Assembly: GCA_027449885.1 (NCBI GenBank)
Contig: DAIDKS010000047.1
Span: 88,341-152,340 of the forward strand
Direction of reading: 5' to 3'
DNA: 64,000 nt
Source of the DNA: Acidimicrobiaceae bacterium
Lineage (GTDB): Bacteria > Actinomycetota > Acidimicrobiia > Acidimicrobiales > RAAP-2
A program made the translations under genes and the position numbers. Numbering within the stretch: the stretch's first letter is position 1; the number at the start of each line of letters is the position of its first letter. The notes under the pieces were generated by a model. The model had not been told where the DNA came from and did not search any database. It worked only from the letters and a program-made list of their open reading frames with translations. Positions 51,807 through 60,355 of the stretch are shown here, in pieces.

Positions 51807-53024
51807 GTGACTCAGATGAGCGGCGCCGAAGACGTGGCCGGTGCGCCGTGGCTCGAGCGAATATCGCCGCGCCAGTGGGTGGGCATCGACATCGCGGTCG
51901 CGGCCTTCACCGCGACCGTCTTCGTCGTGCACTTCTTCGTCTTGCCCCACGCGAAACACATCGGCCCGCCGGGAACGAACCGGTGGGTCCTCGGCTCGAT
52001 CTTCCTCGTCGCCGCCATTCCACTGGCGTGGCGGCGCATCGCACCGATGTCGGCCATGATCCTCGTCGGAGGCGCCACCGTCGCGACCACCGTGCTCGGC
52101 CACACGCTCGCCCCGGCGCCGCTGCTCGCCTTACCGCTCTACACGATCGCCATAACCCGAACGCGGCGCGAGTCCTTGATCACGCTGGTGAGCGTGGAAA
52201 GCGCGATCCTGGTGGCGCTGCTCGTCGCCGCGCACTACCACCGTGCCCAGGGCGACGTCACGTTCAATCTGCTCCTCGCCCTCGCGACCTGGTTCATCGG
52301 TGACAGCATCAGGACAAGACGCGTCTTTCGCCGTGCGCTCGCCGAGCAAGCGGCTGAGCGTCAGCGTCAGGAGATCGACGAGGCACATCGGGCGATCACC
52401 GAGGAGCGGCTCGAGATCGCCCGTGAGCTCCACGACATTCTCGCCCACAGCCTTAGCGTCATCGCGATCCAGTCCGGCGTCGGTCGTCACGTCATCGACC
52501 AACAGCCCGAGGACGCGCGCCGGGCCCTCGCCACCGTCGAGGAGACGAGCCGGCAGTCCCTCGACGAGCTCCGACGCGTGATCACGGTGCTGCGGCGCGC
52601 TACGGTGGGATCGGACATGCCCCTCGAGCCGACGCCGAGTCTGTCTGACGTCACCGAGTTGGTCGAGCGCGTGCGCGCCACGGGGATGTCGGTGGTGTGG
52701 CGCCTCGAGGGCACGGCGCCCAACCTGCCCCTCGGGCTCGAACTCTCGATCTACCGAATCATCCAAGAGGCGCTCACCAATGTGGTCAAGCACGCCGACG
52801 GGGCTGACACGACGATCGTGGTCCGCTTCCGCGAGGGCGATGTGCTGATCTCGGTCGTCAACCAACCCGGTCCGCGGCGGCACACTGCCTCGGTGAGCGG
52901 CACCACCCACGGTCTGATCGGCATGCGCGAGCGCGCAATCGCCTTTGGCGGCACGCTCGATGCCAAGGCGCGTCCCGACGGCGGCTTCGAGGTGTCCGCC
53001 GTCCTCAGAACGGTCGGCGACTAA
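51807..53024 (+). CDS. Sensor histidine kinase, NarL/DesK type
   Basis: 405 residues. Four to five membrane spans (about 25-165) form the sensor part with almost no external domain. The HisKA_3 phosphoacceptor His209 sits in RELHDILAHSLS, and the ATPase domain has EALTNVVKHADG and the glycine box THGLIGMRER. It shares one base with the response-regulator start (TAATG). The divergent ABC-2 genes are the probable target, a familiar antibiotic-sensing layout. Confidence 0.93.
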   Translation: MTQMSGAEDVAGAPWLERISPRQWVGIDIAVAAFTATVFVVHFFVLPHAKHIGPPGTNRWVLGSIFLVAAIPLAWRRIAPMSAMILVGGATVATTVLGHTLAPAPLLALPLYTIAITRTRRESLITLVSVESAILVALLVAAHYHRAQGDVTFNLLLALATWFIGDSIRTRRVFRRALAEQAAERQRQEIDEAHRAITEERLEIARELHDILAHSLSVIAIQSGVGRHVIDQQPEDARRALATVEETSRQSLDELRRVITVLRRATVGSDMPLEPTPSLSDVTELVERVRATGMSVVWRLEGTAPNLPLGLELSIYRIIQEALTNVVKHADGADTTIVVRFREGDVLISVVNQPGPRRHTASVSGTTHGLIGMRERAIAFGGTLDAKARPDGGFEVSAVLRTVGD

Positions 53025-53683
53025 TGGCGATCCGCGTCGTCGTCGTCGACGACCAGGCACTCGTTCGGGCGGGCTTCGAGGTGCTCGTCAACTCCGCCAG
53101 TGATCTCGAGGTCGTCGGTGAGGCCCGCAACGGGGCCGAGGCCGTGACCGTCGTCGCCCAGACGAACCCCGACGTCGTCTTGATGGACGTTCGCATGCCA
53201 ACGATGGACGGCATCGAGGCCACGCGACTCATCACGTCGAGCCCCTCGCGACGCCGGACCCGCATCTTGATGTTGACGACCTTCGACCTCGACGAGTATG
53301 TCTTCGAGGCCCTGCGGGCCGGGGCGAGCGGCTTCCTCCTGAAGGACACCCCACCCGTGGATCTGCTCGGTGCCATCCGAGTGATCGCGGCCGGCGACGC
53401 CCTCCTGGCGCCGAGCGTCACCCGTCGGCTGATCGCCGAATTCACGAGTCGTCCGGCAGCGCCCACGCCGGCGCCCGACCTCCAACGCCTGACCGAGCGC
53501 GAATACGAGGTGTTGCTCGCCATCGCCCACGGGTCGTCCAACGCCGAGATCGCCGACGAGCTGCACATGAGCGTCGCCACCGTGAAGTCGCACGTCAGCC
53601 GAATCCTGGCCAAGCTCGACGCCCGGGACCGGACTCAGTTGGTGGTGCTCGCCTACCAGAGCGGCCTCGTCACCCCGGGGTGA
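53024..53683 (+). CDS. Response regulator, NarL/FixJ family
   Basis: A 219-residue two-domain regulator. The receiver has Asp9/Asp10 (VVDDQ), phospho-acceptor Asp55 (VVLMDVRMP) and the conserved Lys in FLLKDTPP. The C-terminal LuxR-type HTH reads LTEREYEVLLAIAHGSSNAEIA then VKSHVSRILAKL. It is the cognate partner of the overlapping kinase. It ends one base before the opposing HAD gene. Confidence 0.95.
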   Translation: MAIRVVVVDDQALVRAGFEVLVNSASDLEVVGEARNGAEAVTVVAQTNPDVVLMDVRMPTMDGIEATRLITSSPSRRRTRILMLTTFDLDEYVFEALRAGASGFLLKDTPPVDLLGAIRVIAAGDALLAPSVTRRLIAEFTSRPAAPTPAPDLQRLTEREYEVLLAIAHGSSNAEIADELHMSVATVKSHVSRILAKLDARDRTQLVVLAYQSGLVTPG

Positions 53684-53684
53684 C

Positions 53685-54503
53685 TCACGCCTCCAGCTCG
53701 GTGGCCAACTCCGCCACCGATCCGACGATCCGCGACGGCTTGTAGGGGAACTGGTTCGCCGACTCGGCGCTCGAGACACCCGAGAGCACCAGCACCGTGT
53801 GCAGGCCGGCCTCGAGTCCCGCCACCACGTCGGTGTCCATTCGGTCACCAACCATCGCGGTCGTCTCGGAGTGGGCATTGAGCTCGCGCAGTGCCGAACG
53901 GATCATCAGCGGGTTGGGCTTGCCGACGAAATACGGCTGTCGCCCCGTTGCCTTGCTGATCAGCGCGGTCACGGCGCCCGTCGCCGGCAGCGGCCCCTCG
54001 AGGCTCGGGCCGGTGGGGTCGGGATTGGTCGCGATGAAACGCGCCCCCTCGCCCACCAGGCGTACCGCGCGCGTGATCCGGTCGAAGCTGTAGCTGCGGG
54101 TTTCACCGACGACGACGTAGTCGGGATCATTCTCGGACTGGGTGTAGCCGATGTCGTGCAGGGCCGTGGTCAGGCCGACCTCGCCAATGACGAAGGCCGT
54201 GCCGCGGGGGCGCTGGGTGTCGAGGAACACCGCGGTCGCCAAGGCCGAGGTCCAGATGTGCTCCTCGGGGACGTCGAGGCCGTTCCAGCGCAGCCGGGCG
54301 CTGAGGTCTCGTCGGGTGTACATCGAGTTGTTGGTCAGCACGAGGAACGGCGTACCGCGATCGGAGAGACGCTGGAGGAACTCCGTCGCGCCGTCGATGG
54401 GGTGCTCTTCGCGAACGAGGACCCCGTCCATGTCCAGCAGCCACGACTCGACGTGGGTCGCGTGCGAGATGTGCGGTCGCGAATGTCCGGGGTTCTCGGG
54501 CAT
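53685..54503 (-). CDS. HAD-IIA phosphatase (NagD/4-nitrophenylphosphatase-like)
   Basis: A phosphatase of 272 residues. Motif I is LLDMDGVLV, motif II is LTNNSM, the conserved Lys is in FVGKPNP, and motif III/IV is VGDRMDTD. The C2-type cap domain lies between about residues 85 and 185. Substrates in this family range from nucleotides to glycerol phosphate. GGAGGGTCC precedes the ATG. It is divergent from the radical SAM gene. Confidence 0.93.
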   Translation of the reverse strand: MPENPGHSRPHISHATHVESWLLDMDGVLVREEHPIDGATEFLQRLSDRGTPFLVLTNNSMYTRRDLSARLRWNGLDVPEEHIWTSALATAVFLDTQRPRGTAFVIGEVGLTTALHDIGYTQSENDPDYVVVGETRSYSFDRITRAVRLVGEGARFIATNPDPTGPSLEGPLPATGAVTALISKATGRQPYFVGKPNPLMIRSALRELNAHSETTAMVGDRMDTDVVAGLEAGLHTVLVLSGVSSAESANQFPYKPSRIVGSVAELATELEA

Positions 54504-54588
54504 GGTACGGACCCTCCTTCGTCGTCGCCACCGACCCTACCCGGCGCGGCGCGCCCGTCCGCGCCGCGGCCCGTGCGAGACTGGCCCG

Positions 54589-55896
54589 ATGGGGACTTCC
54601 CTCGTAAGCCCGGATACGCCGACGACGGCCGTCACGATCGCCAAGCCCGTCGGGCCGATCTGCAACCTTCACTGCGAGTACTGCTACTACCTCGACAAGG
54701 CCGAACTCTTCGCCGGCGACGAACGCTTCAAGATGTCCGATTCGGTCCTGCGCGACTACCTCGCACAGGCCATCGCCGGGGCGCACGGCTCGCCGGTCCA
54801 CGTCGTCTGGCACGGCGGCGAGCCGCTGCTCGCCGGGCGCGCCTTCTACGAACGGGCCTTCGCCATCCAGGCGGAACTCGCGCCCGAGGGCTGGCGTTGG
54901 CTCAACAGCTTCCAGACCAATGGCACACTGCTCGATGACCGGTGGGCCGACTTCATCGCCGAGCACCGCATCGCCGTGGGGCTGAGCCTGGACGGTGGGC
55001 CCGACACGCACGACGCGCTGCGCCACGACCGTCGGGGCCGAGCCACGCACCACCGGGTGCTCGAGGCGCTCGCGCGGCTTCGCGCGCGCGGGGTCGGACC
55101 CGACGTCTTGTGCACGGTCAACGCCACCACCGCGGCCGAGCCACTCGCGGTGTATCGATTCCTGCGCGACCTGGGTGTGTCGTGGATTCAATTCATCCCC
55201 GTCGTCGCCCGTGACCGCGACGGCGCCGTCACGCCCGAATCGGTCGACCCGGCCGCCTTCGGGGACTTCTTGAACGAGATCTTTGACGAGTGGGTGCGCC
55301 ACGACGTCAAGCGGGTCGTCGTTCAGGGATTCCTGGAGGGGCTCTTCGTCACTGCCAACGGTCGCGGCACGCTCTGTGTGACGTCCGAGACGTGCGGGCA
55401 GGTCCTCGCCGTCGAACACGACGGCAGCGTGTACGCGTGCGACCACTTCGTCGACCCCGAGCATCGGCTCGGATCGGTGACGAGCGACTCGCTGCTCGAT
55501 CTCGCCTCCTCACCGTCCCAAGTTGCCTTCGGCCAAGCCAAACGCGACGCGCTTCCCACCCAGTGCCGACAGTGTCCCGTCCTGTCGTTCTGTCGAGGTG
55601 GCTGCCCGAAGGATCGATTCACGACCACCGACGACGCCGAGGCGGGACTCAACTACCTCTGTGAGGGCTACCGCCGCTTCTACGGCCACGCGCGCGCGAG
55701 GCTCGAGCGCATGGGCGAGCTCGCCCTCGCCGGCCTGCGACCGTCGAGCATCATGGGCGAGCTCGCCGTCGAGGACGCGCAGCGGTTGCGCGCGTTCCAA
55801 CTTGCGAGGCGCAACGACCCGTGTCCCTGCGGCAGTGGCCGAAAGTACAAGCACTGCTGCCTCGCCACCGGCCACGCCCGAAACGTCGGAGCGTGA
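54589..55896 (+). CDS. Radical SAM/SPASM protein of the anaerobic sulfatase-maturase type with C-terminal SEC-C motif
   Basis: 435 residues. The radical SAM cluster is Cys25-x3-Cys29-x2-Cys32 (CNLHCEYC), with HGGEPLL as the SAM-binding GGE. A SPASM region follows (TSETCGQVLAVEHDGSVYAC, then CRQCPVLSFCRGGCPKDRF) that would hold two auxiliary clusters. The C-terminal 25 residues form a SEC-C zinc motif, CPCGSGRKYKHCC. anSME enzymes turn a Ser or Cys of sulfatases into formylglycine. No sulfatase gene is in the window, so the substrate may be elsewhere or different. The longer frame from 54151 is a shadow of the HAD gene. Confidence 0.85.
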   Translation: MGTSLVSPDTPTTAVTIAKPVGPICNLHCEYCYYLDKAELFAGDERFKMSDSVLRDYLAQAIAGAHGSPVHVVWHGGEPLLAGRAFYERAFAIQAELAPEGWRWLNSFQTNGTLLDDRWADFIAEHRIAVGLSLDGGPDTHDALRHDRRGRATHHRVLEALARLRARGVGPDVLCTVNATTAAEPLAVYRFLRDLGVSWIQFIPVVARDRDGAVTPESVDPAAFGDFLNEIFDEWVRHDVKRVVVQGFLEGLFVTANGRGTLCVTSETCGQVLAVEHDGSVYACDHFVDPEHRLGSVTSDSLLDLASSPSQVAFGQAKRDALPTQCRQCPVLSFCRGGCPKDRFTTTDDAEAGLNYLCEGYRRFYGHARARLERMGELALAGLRPSSIMGELAVEDAQRLRAFQLARRNDPCPCGSGRKYKHCCLATGHARNVGA

Positions 55897-55926
55897 ACGG
55901 TCATCACGCCCGCGGGCCGAGCGTTC

Positions 55927-56352
55927 TCAGAACGTGACGTGCAACTCGGCTAAGAGTTGACGCACTCGCGCGTCGATGTCGTCCACGATTCCTTCGACGA
56001 CCTCGCGCGTCTGACCGGCCGGGTCCTCGACCTCCCAATCGAGATAGCGCCGCCCGGGGAAGAACGGGCAGGTCTCACCGCAGCCCATCGTGACCACGAC
56101 GTCGGCTTCACGCACGAGGTCGCTGGTCAGCATCGTCGGCGTCTCGGCCGCGACGTCGATCCCGCGGTCAGCGAGGACGGCCGCGACCATCGGGTTAATG
56201 GACCGGCCCGGCTCGGAGCCGGCTGACAACACCGTTACCGCCCCTTTCGCGTACCACTCGGTCAGCCGCTTGGCCGCAACGGATCGGCCCGCGTTGTGAA
56301 TGCAGGCGTAGAGCACCACCGGAGTTGTCCCAGCCGCGTGATCAGTAGTCAC
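55927..56352 (-). CDS. arsC: Arsenate reductase, LMW-phosphatase fold
   Basis: A 141-residue arsenate reductase of the low-molecular-weight phosphatase fold. The P-loop is Cys17-x5-Arg23 (CIHNAGRS), and Cys91 and Cys95 in TMGCGETCPFF could relay a disulfide. In actinobacteria the partner thiol is mycothiol or thioredoxin; mshC in this window makes mycothiol possible. The GTG start at 56352 overlaps the acr3 stop. It reduces As(V) to As(III) for export by Acr3. Confidence 0.92.
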   Translation of the reverse strand: MTTDHAAGTTPVVLYACIHNAGRSVAAKRLTEWYAKGAVTVLSAGSEPGRSINPMVAAVLADRGIDVAAETPTMLTSDLVREADVVVTMGCGETCPFFPGRRYLDWEVEDPAGQTREVVEGIVDDIDARVRQLLAELHVTF

Positions 56353-57428
56353 TGAACTCTCCCATCGGCGTAGAACCGTCGCCTGGCCCACTGGGCCACG
56401 TAGACCAGTGCCACGAGCGCGGGAACCTCGATGAGCGGCCCGACGACGCCAGCCAGGGCCTGACCCGAGGTAACCCCAAAGGTGCCGATCGCCACGGCGA
56501 TGGCCAGCTCGAAGTTGTTGCCCGCCGCGGTAAAGGCCAAGGTCGCGGTTCGCGCGTAGGGCAGTCGCAACCCGACCCCGAGCGCGAACGAGCCACTCCA
56601 CATGATCGCGAAGTAGGCGAGCAGCGGCAGCGCGACCCGCACGACGTCGAGGGGCCGGTGCGTGATCGTGTCGCCTTGCAGCGCGAAGAGCACGACCACG
56701 GTGAAGAGCAGACCGTAGAGGGCGAACGGCCCGATCCAGGGCAGGAATCGCCCTTCGTACCACGTGCGCCCGCGGGTCCGCTCGCCCACACGACGCGTCA
56801 AGTAACCCGCCACCAGCGGGACGCCGAGAAAGATCAGTACGCTTCGCGCGATCATCCACATCGAGACGTGGATATTCGCGACCGACAGGCCAAGCAAGCG
56901 CGGTAGTACTTCGAGGTAGAAGTAACCCAGGCCGGCGTAAGCGACGATTTGAAAGATGGAGTTCACCGCCACGAGAACGGCGGCCGCTGTCGCGTCACCG
57001 CAGGCGAGGTCGTTCCAGATGAGCACCATGGCGATGCAGCGGGCCAAACCGATGAGAATCAGGCCCGTGCGATAGGCCGGCAGGTCCCCGAGGAAGATCC
57101 AAGCCAACGCGAACATGACGAGGGGGCCCACCAACCAGTTCAAGATGAGTGAGGAGACGAGCAGTCGGCGGTCGGCGGCGACCACGCCAACCTCGCCGTA
57201 GCGAACCTTCGCCAGTACGGGGTACATCATGACGAGCAACCCGATCGCGATCGGCAAACTCGTTCCCGCGACCTGGACGTGGTTGAGGGTCCGATTCAGC
57301 GTTGGAATCAGTCGGCCCAAGACGATACCAGCCAGCATCGCCGCACCGATCCACACCGGCAGAAAGCGATCGAGAAGACGCAGTTGTCGTAGCGGTGCCT
57401 CCACTGTGGCAATGTCGGATGCGGTCAC
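56349..57428 (-). CDS. acr3: Arsenite efflux transporter Acr3
   Basis: An arsenite carrier of 359 residues with ten spans. The essential Cys131 lies in LARCIAMVLIWND, and the conserved Glu of span 9 is in GNNFELAIAVAIG. It exports As(III) by the proton motive force. GGGAGCGC precedes the GTG start. An ArsR-operator-like dyad lies about 200 bp upstream, so acr3-arsC has its own control apart from arsR. Confidence 0.96.
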   Translation of the reverse strand: MTASDIATVEAPLRQLRLLDRFLPVWIGAAMLAGIVLGRLIPTLNRTLNHVQVAGTSLPIAIGLLVMMYPVLAKVRYGEVGVVAADRRLLVSSLILNWLVGPLVMFALAWIFLGDLPAYRTGLILIGLARCIAMVLIWNDLACGDATAAAVLVAVNSIFQIVAYAGLGYFYLEVLPRLLGLSVANIHVSMWMIARSVLIFLGVPLVAGYLTRRVGERTRGRTWYEGRFLPWIGPFALYGLLFTVVVLFALQGDTITHRPLDVVRVALPLLAYFAIMWSGSFALGVGLRLPYARTATLAFTAAGNNFELAIAVAIGTFGVTSGQALAGVVGPLIEVPALVALVYVAQWARRRFYADGRVQ

Positions 57429-57624
57429 CGCGCTCCCATCATCATCGCGTCTGTCACCGCCCGTCGTGGATGGCTCGAGCCGGCTTCGCGAGCACTGCTA
57501 CCGCGAACATCGCCAGCGCGTTCCGAGACTGATCGCTCACGCCCCGAGATCGAATGTCGGTGAGACACGGTCACGGTCACAATGATCGTGCCTCTTGTTT
57601 CGACGCCTGGTCCCATTCCATCGA

Positions 57625-57645
57625 TATCATCGTATTTCGACGATA
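57625..57645 (-). promoter_or_regulatory. Probable ArsR operator upstream of acr3-arsC
   Basis: TATCATCG (57625-57632) and CGACGATA (57638-57645) are inverted arms with one mismatch in eight and a 5-base spacer. The site lies between the arsR end and acr3. Confidence 0.5.
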
Positions 57646-57660
57646 GCCGATAACCGCCGA

Positions 57661-57996
57661 CTACAAGGAGCTCGCTGCCGCTTTGAAAGCGGCAAGCCCC
57701 GCGACGTCGAGACAGTACGACGTGCGGGGCCCCTCGATCTCGCCCTGGATCAAACCGGCGTCGCGCAGGATCCGCAGGTGCTCTGACACCGTCGACTGGG
57801 CGAGGGGTAGTTCGGCCACCAGATCCCCGGTGACACAGGCGCGCCGCTCGGCCAACAGTCGCAGGATTCGAACGCGAACGGGATGACCCATGGCCTTGGC
57901 CATCGCGGCGAGCTGCTCGTCGTCGATGGAACGTGCCGGGGCGTCAGACGGCTCAACACACGGGTCCCCAGTGACGTTCAGGTCGGCATGGCGCAC
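57661..57996 (-). CDS. arsR: ArsR-family arsenic-responsive repressor
   Basis: A 111-residue winged-helix repressor: GHPVRVRILRLLAERRACVTGDL then the recognition helix LPLAQSTVSEHLRIL and a wing with GEIEGPRTSYCL. Cys in ACVTGDL and in SYCLD, with Cys13 near the N-terminus, could bind As(III). Start GTG 57996 lies six bases after a TAGGAT hexamer overlapping an ATCGATCGAT palindrome, which suggests autoregulation and a leaderless transcript. Confidence 0.93.
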   Translation of the reverse strand: MRHADLNVTGDPCVEPSDAPARSIDDEQLAAMAKAMGHPVRVRILRLLAERRACVTGDLVAELPLAQSTVSEHLRILRDAGLIQGEIEGPRTSYCLDVAGLAAFKAAASSL

Positions 57997-58002
57997 GAGG
58001 TC

Positions 58003-58019
58003 ATCCTAAATCGATCGAT
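58003..58019 (-). promoter_or_regulatory. arsR promoter and palindrome
   Basis: On the minus strand the perfect palindrome ATCGATCGAT (58010-58019) touches the -10 hexamer TAGGAT (58003-58008). That hexamer is six bases from the arsR GTG. Confidence 0.5.
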
Positions 58020-58066
58020 GGTACCGGCGACATCGATGCCGTTCGCAGGGCGTCTGCCCGGCGACC

Positions 58067-59197
58067 TCAGGTTGGGCCCGAACCGGTGCCGCCCGCCTCG
58101 TTGATCGGTGCTGCCGTCCAGACCACCGTGGCGCCCGCCGTCGAGTGCTTGAGGCGCAAATACGGCCGCAGGGAACGCGCGAGTGCCAGGGCTGCGATCC
58201 CGGCACCAACGATGGGGTTGGCGCCGTGATCGCCAAGAACCACCGAGTACGCCGTCACGGTCTGGTCACCGACGACGAAGTTGATCGCCATGACGTCACA
58301 GCCCCCGGCTAGCCCGGTAAATCCCGACTTCACGCCGATGACGCCGCCCTCGCCAACGAATGGGGTGTAGGACGACACGACGCCGACACCGGGCAACGCC
58401 ACCTCGGGCAGTGTCACGATGTCGCGCACGATGGGCTCGGCGTTCATGAGGTCGATCGCGAGCTTGGTCTGATCCGCGGCGGTCGACACGTCGCGACCGT
58501 CAATCCCCGTCACTTCCACGTAGTGAGTCGAGCGCAGTCCGAGAACGCGCGCGTCGCGATTCATCACCGAAATGAACGTCGAGTTGCTCCAGCCAGTCAG
58601 CTCGACGAGCATGTGGGCGTAGTCGCCGGCCGAGTGCACCAGCAGGCCGCGAAGCAGGGTGCCCTCGCACAGGTTCATGCCGAGCACGAGACGAACGTTC
58701 GATTGGTCGGTCTTGAGATCGTGCTGATAGACGCCGTAGTCGCCCGGGCTCACCGTTCGGCACGGACCGTGCTGATTGAACGCGAGCGGCAGCCGGTGCA
58801 ATACGACCCACGTCGTCATCATCTTGGTGATGCTGGCGATCGGGAGTGTTGGCTGGTTGGGCGACGTGGCGAAGATTCCCAGTTGCGGAATCGACACCGC
58901 GGAACTCAGACCGCTCGGCCACGGGATCACCGCCGGACGAGGGATGGTCGTGGTCGTCGTTGGCACCGTCGTCGTCGTGGTGCTGCCCGAGGGCACGGTC
59001 GTCGTGGTCGTGGAGCCCGAGGGAACTGTCGTCGACGTGGTCGTGGTGCTCGCCGGCACCGTCGTCGTGGTCGTAGTGGCGGCGTTGGGCCTCGACGAGA
59101 ATGCACCGGCCGGCTCGACGACGATGAGCGACACCGAGAGCACGCCCGTCAGCGAGAAAAGCAACGCGCCTCGACGTCTATTCCACAAGGCGCTCAC
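58067..59197 (-). CDS. Exported D-alanyl-D-alanine carboxypeptidase-like protein (PBP5/DacB fold)
   Basis: 376 residues from GTG 59197. A signal peptide/anchor (about 10-32) is followed by a Thr-rich linker (41-86, units of TTTTTVP), then a penicillin-binding domain. SxxK is Ser122-Ile-Thr-Lys125 and KTG is Lys290-Ser-Gly292. The middle motif SxN reads Ser189-Ala-Gly191, so the usual Asn is missing. It would trim pentapeptide stems outside the membrane. The longer open frame to 59542 runs under the L,D-transpeptidase gene and was rejected. Confidence 0.85.
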   Translation of the reverse strand: MSALWNRRRGALLFSLTGVLSVSLIVVEPAGAFSSRPNAATTTTTTVPASTTTTSTTVPSGSTTTTTVPSGSTTTTTVPTTTTTIPRPAVIPWPSGLSSAVSIPQLGIFATSPNQPTLPIASITKMMTTWVVLHRLPLAFNQHGPCRTVSPGDYGVYQHDLKTDQSNVRLVLGMNLCEGTLLRGLLVHSAGDYAHMLVELTGWSNSTFISVMNRDARVLGLRSTHYVEVTGIDGRDVSTAADQTKLAIDLMNAEPIVRDIVTLPEVALPGVGVVSSYTPFVGEGGVIGVKSGFTGLAGGCDVMAINFVVGDQTVTAYSVVLGDHGANPIVGAGIAALALARSLRPYLRLKHSTAGATVVWTAAPINEAGGTGSGPT

Positions 59198-59317
59198 CGC
59201 ATCATGGTACTGGCGAGGTTGTGGGGTTGCGGACTCAACGATCGGTACTCGCTCGCTGGCGTGGTCCTCGTCAGCGATTTCGAGGTGAGCTGATGACGGA
59301 CTGGGAGGCGCGACCAG

Positions 59318-59323
59318 TAATCT
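59318..59323 (+). promoter_or_regulatory. -10 hexamer of a leaderless promoter
   Basis: TAATCT lies six bases before the GTG at 59330. A TGACGG that could act as -35 ends 18 bases upstream of it. Confidence 0.5.
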
Positions 59324-59329
59324 TGAACT

Positions 59330-60301
59330 GTGTACACACGCCGACCGCGCACCTTGGCGACATTCGTCACGTCGTCCATCGTCGTTGGGTTTTTCCTGAT
59401 GGCAATGCCCGCAGCGGCGACATCGGCTGGTCGCACGACCAGTGCGGGCTCGATTGCGAACGTGCCCTACTCGGTGATCTTGGAGGATCAGTTCCTCGCG
59501 ACGCTGCATTACCTGCCGGTATCCTTCGTCGCGACGGTCCACAAGCCCTCGCCGGTGCCAACGACGACAACGACGGTGCCGCCAACCACTTCGACGTCGA
59601 CGACCACGACGACGACGACCACACCGACCACGTTCTCGGCCTCCACCTCTACGACCGTTGCGACGTCCACCACCCTCAAGCCGGCTACGGTGATCCGTCG
59701 CATCGCACGCTGGCCCGCTGCCCTTTCGCAGCGCAGTGGCCGGTACGTCTGGCGCTTTCCTGGCCTACCCGCCGCGTTTCGCTCGCAGTGGCGGCTCGGC
59801 ACCGTCAACGTCATTCTCACGGGCGCCCTCATGCGCTTCCAGGACGTGCACAACATGCCCGTCACGGGCAATATGGACACACCCACCTGGCTCGCGTTGC
59901 TCCGCGCGGTGCTCGCCCGGCAGTACAACCCGACGAGCTACAACGTGGTCTACGTTCAAGAGGCGTTGCCTCAACACCTGACGCTCTTTCAGAACGGACA
60001 CTCGACGTTCACCACGCTCGTGAACACCGGAATCGCCGTCTCACCCACCGAGATCGGCACCCACGCCGTCTACCTTCGCTACACGAGTCAGACCATGTCG
60101 GGCACCAACCCCAACGGCACGCACTACAGCGACCCGGGCATCCCGTGGGTCTCCTACTTCTACGGTGGTGACGCCCTGCACGGCTTCATCCGTTCCAGCT
60201 ACGGCTGGCCCCAGAGCCTCGGCTGCGTTGAGATGCCCTTCGCCGATGCCCAAACCCTCTGGCCGCAGACGCCACTGGGCACGATGGTCACGGTGCAGTA
60301 G
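59330..60301 (+). CDS. Exported L,D-transpeptidase (YkuD) with Thr-rich linker
   Basis: 323 residues. A signal peptide (about 8-30) precedes a short N-domain, a Thr-rich linker (73-115), a peptidoglycan-binding-like helical segment (VILTGALMRFQDVHNMPVTG) and the catalytic YkuD domain. Active-site residues are His284 (LHGFIRSS) and Cys299 in SLGCVEM. It would form 3-3 cross-links in the wall or attach proteins. The linker style equals that of the neighbouring carboxypeptidase and Hcp-like protein. Confidence 0.9.
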   Translation: MYTRRPRTLATFVTSSIVVGFFLMAMPAAATSAGRTTSAGSIANVPYSVILEDQFLATLHYLPVSFVATVHKPSPVPTTTTTVPPTTSTSTTTTTTTTPTTFSASTSTTVATSTTLKPATVIRRIARWPAALSQRSGRYVWRFPGLPAAFRSQWRLGTVNVILTGALMRFQDVHNMPVTGNMDTPTWLALLRAVLARQYNPTSYNVVYVQEALPQHLTLFQNGHSTFTTLVNTGIAVSPTEIGTHAVYLRYTSQTMSGTNPNGTHYSDPGIPWVSYFYGGDALHGFIRSSYGWPQSLGCVEMPFADAQTLWPQTPLGTMVTVQ

Positions 60302-60355
60302 CTAGTCGAACCGCGTTGACGTCGCCAGCGCGCTGGGACGGTTCGAATGCCTAGC
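60301..60355. terminator. Nested dyad between convergent genes
   Basis: TCGAACCG (60306-60313) pairs with CGGTTCGA (60339-60346). CCAGCGCGCTGG (60325-60336) is an inner perfect palindrome, and GCTAG/CTAGC flank the outside. The structure covers the stop codons of both convergent genes. There is no T-run, so it is a likely but unproven two-way terminator. Confidence 0.5.
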
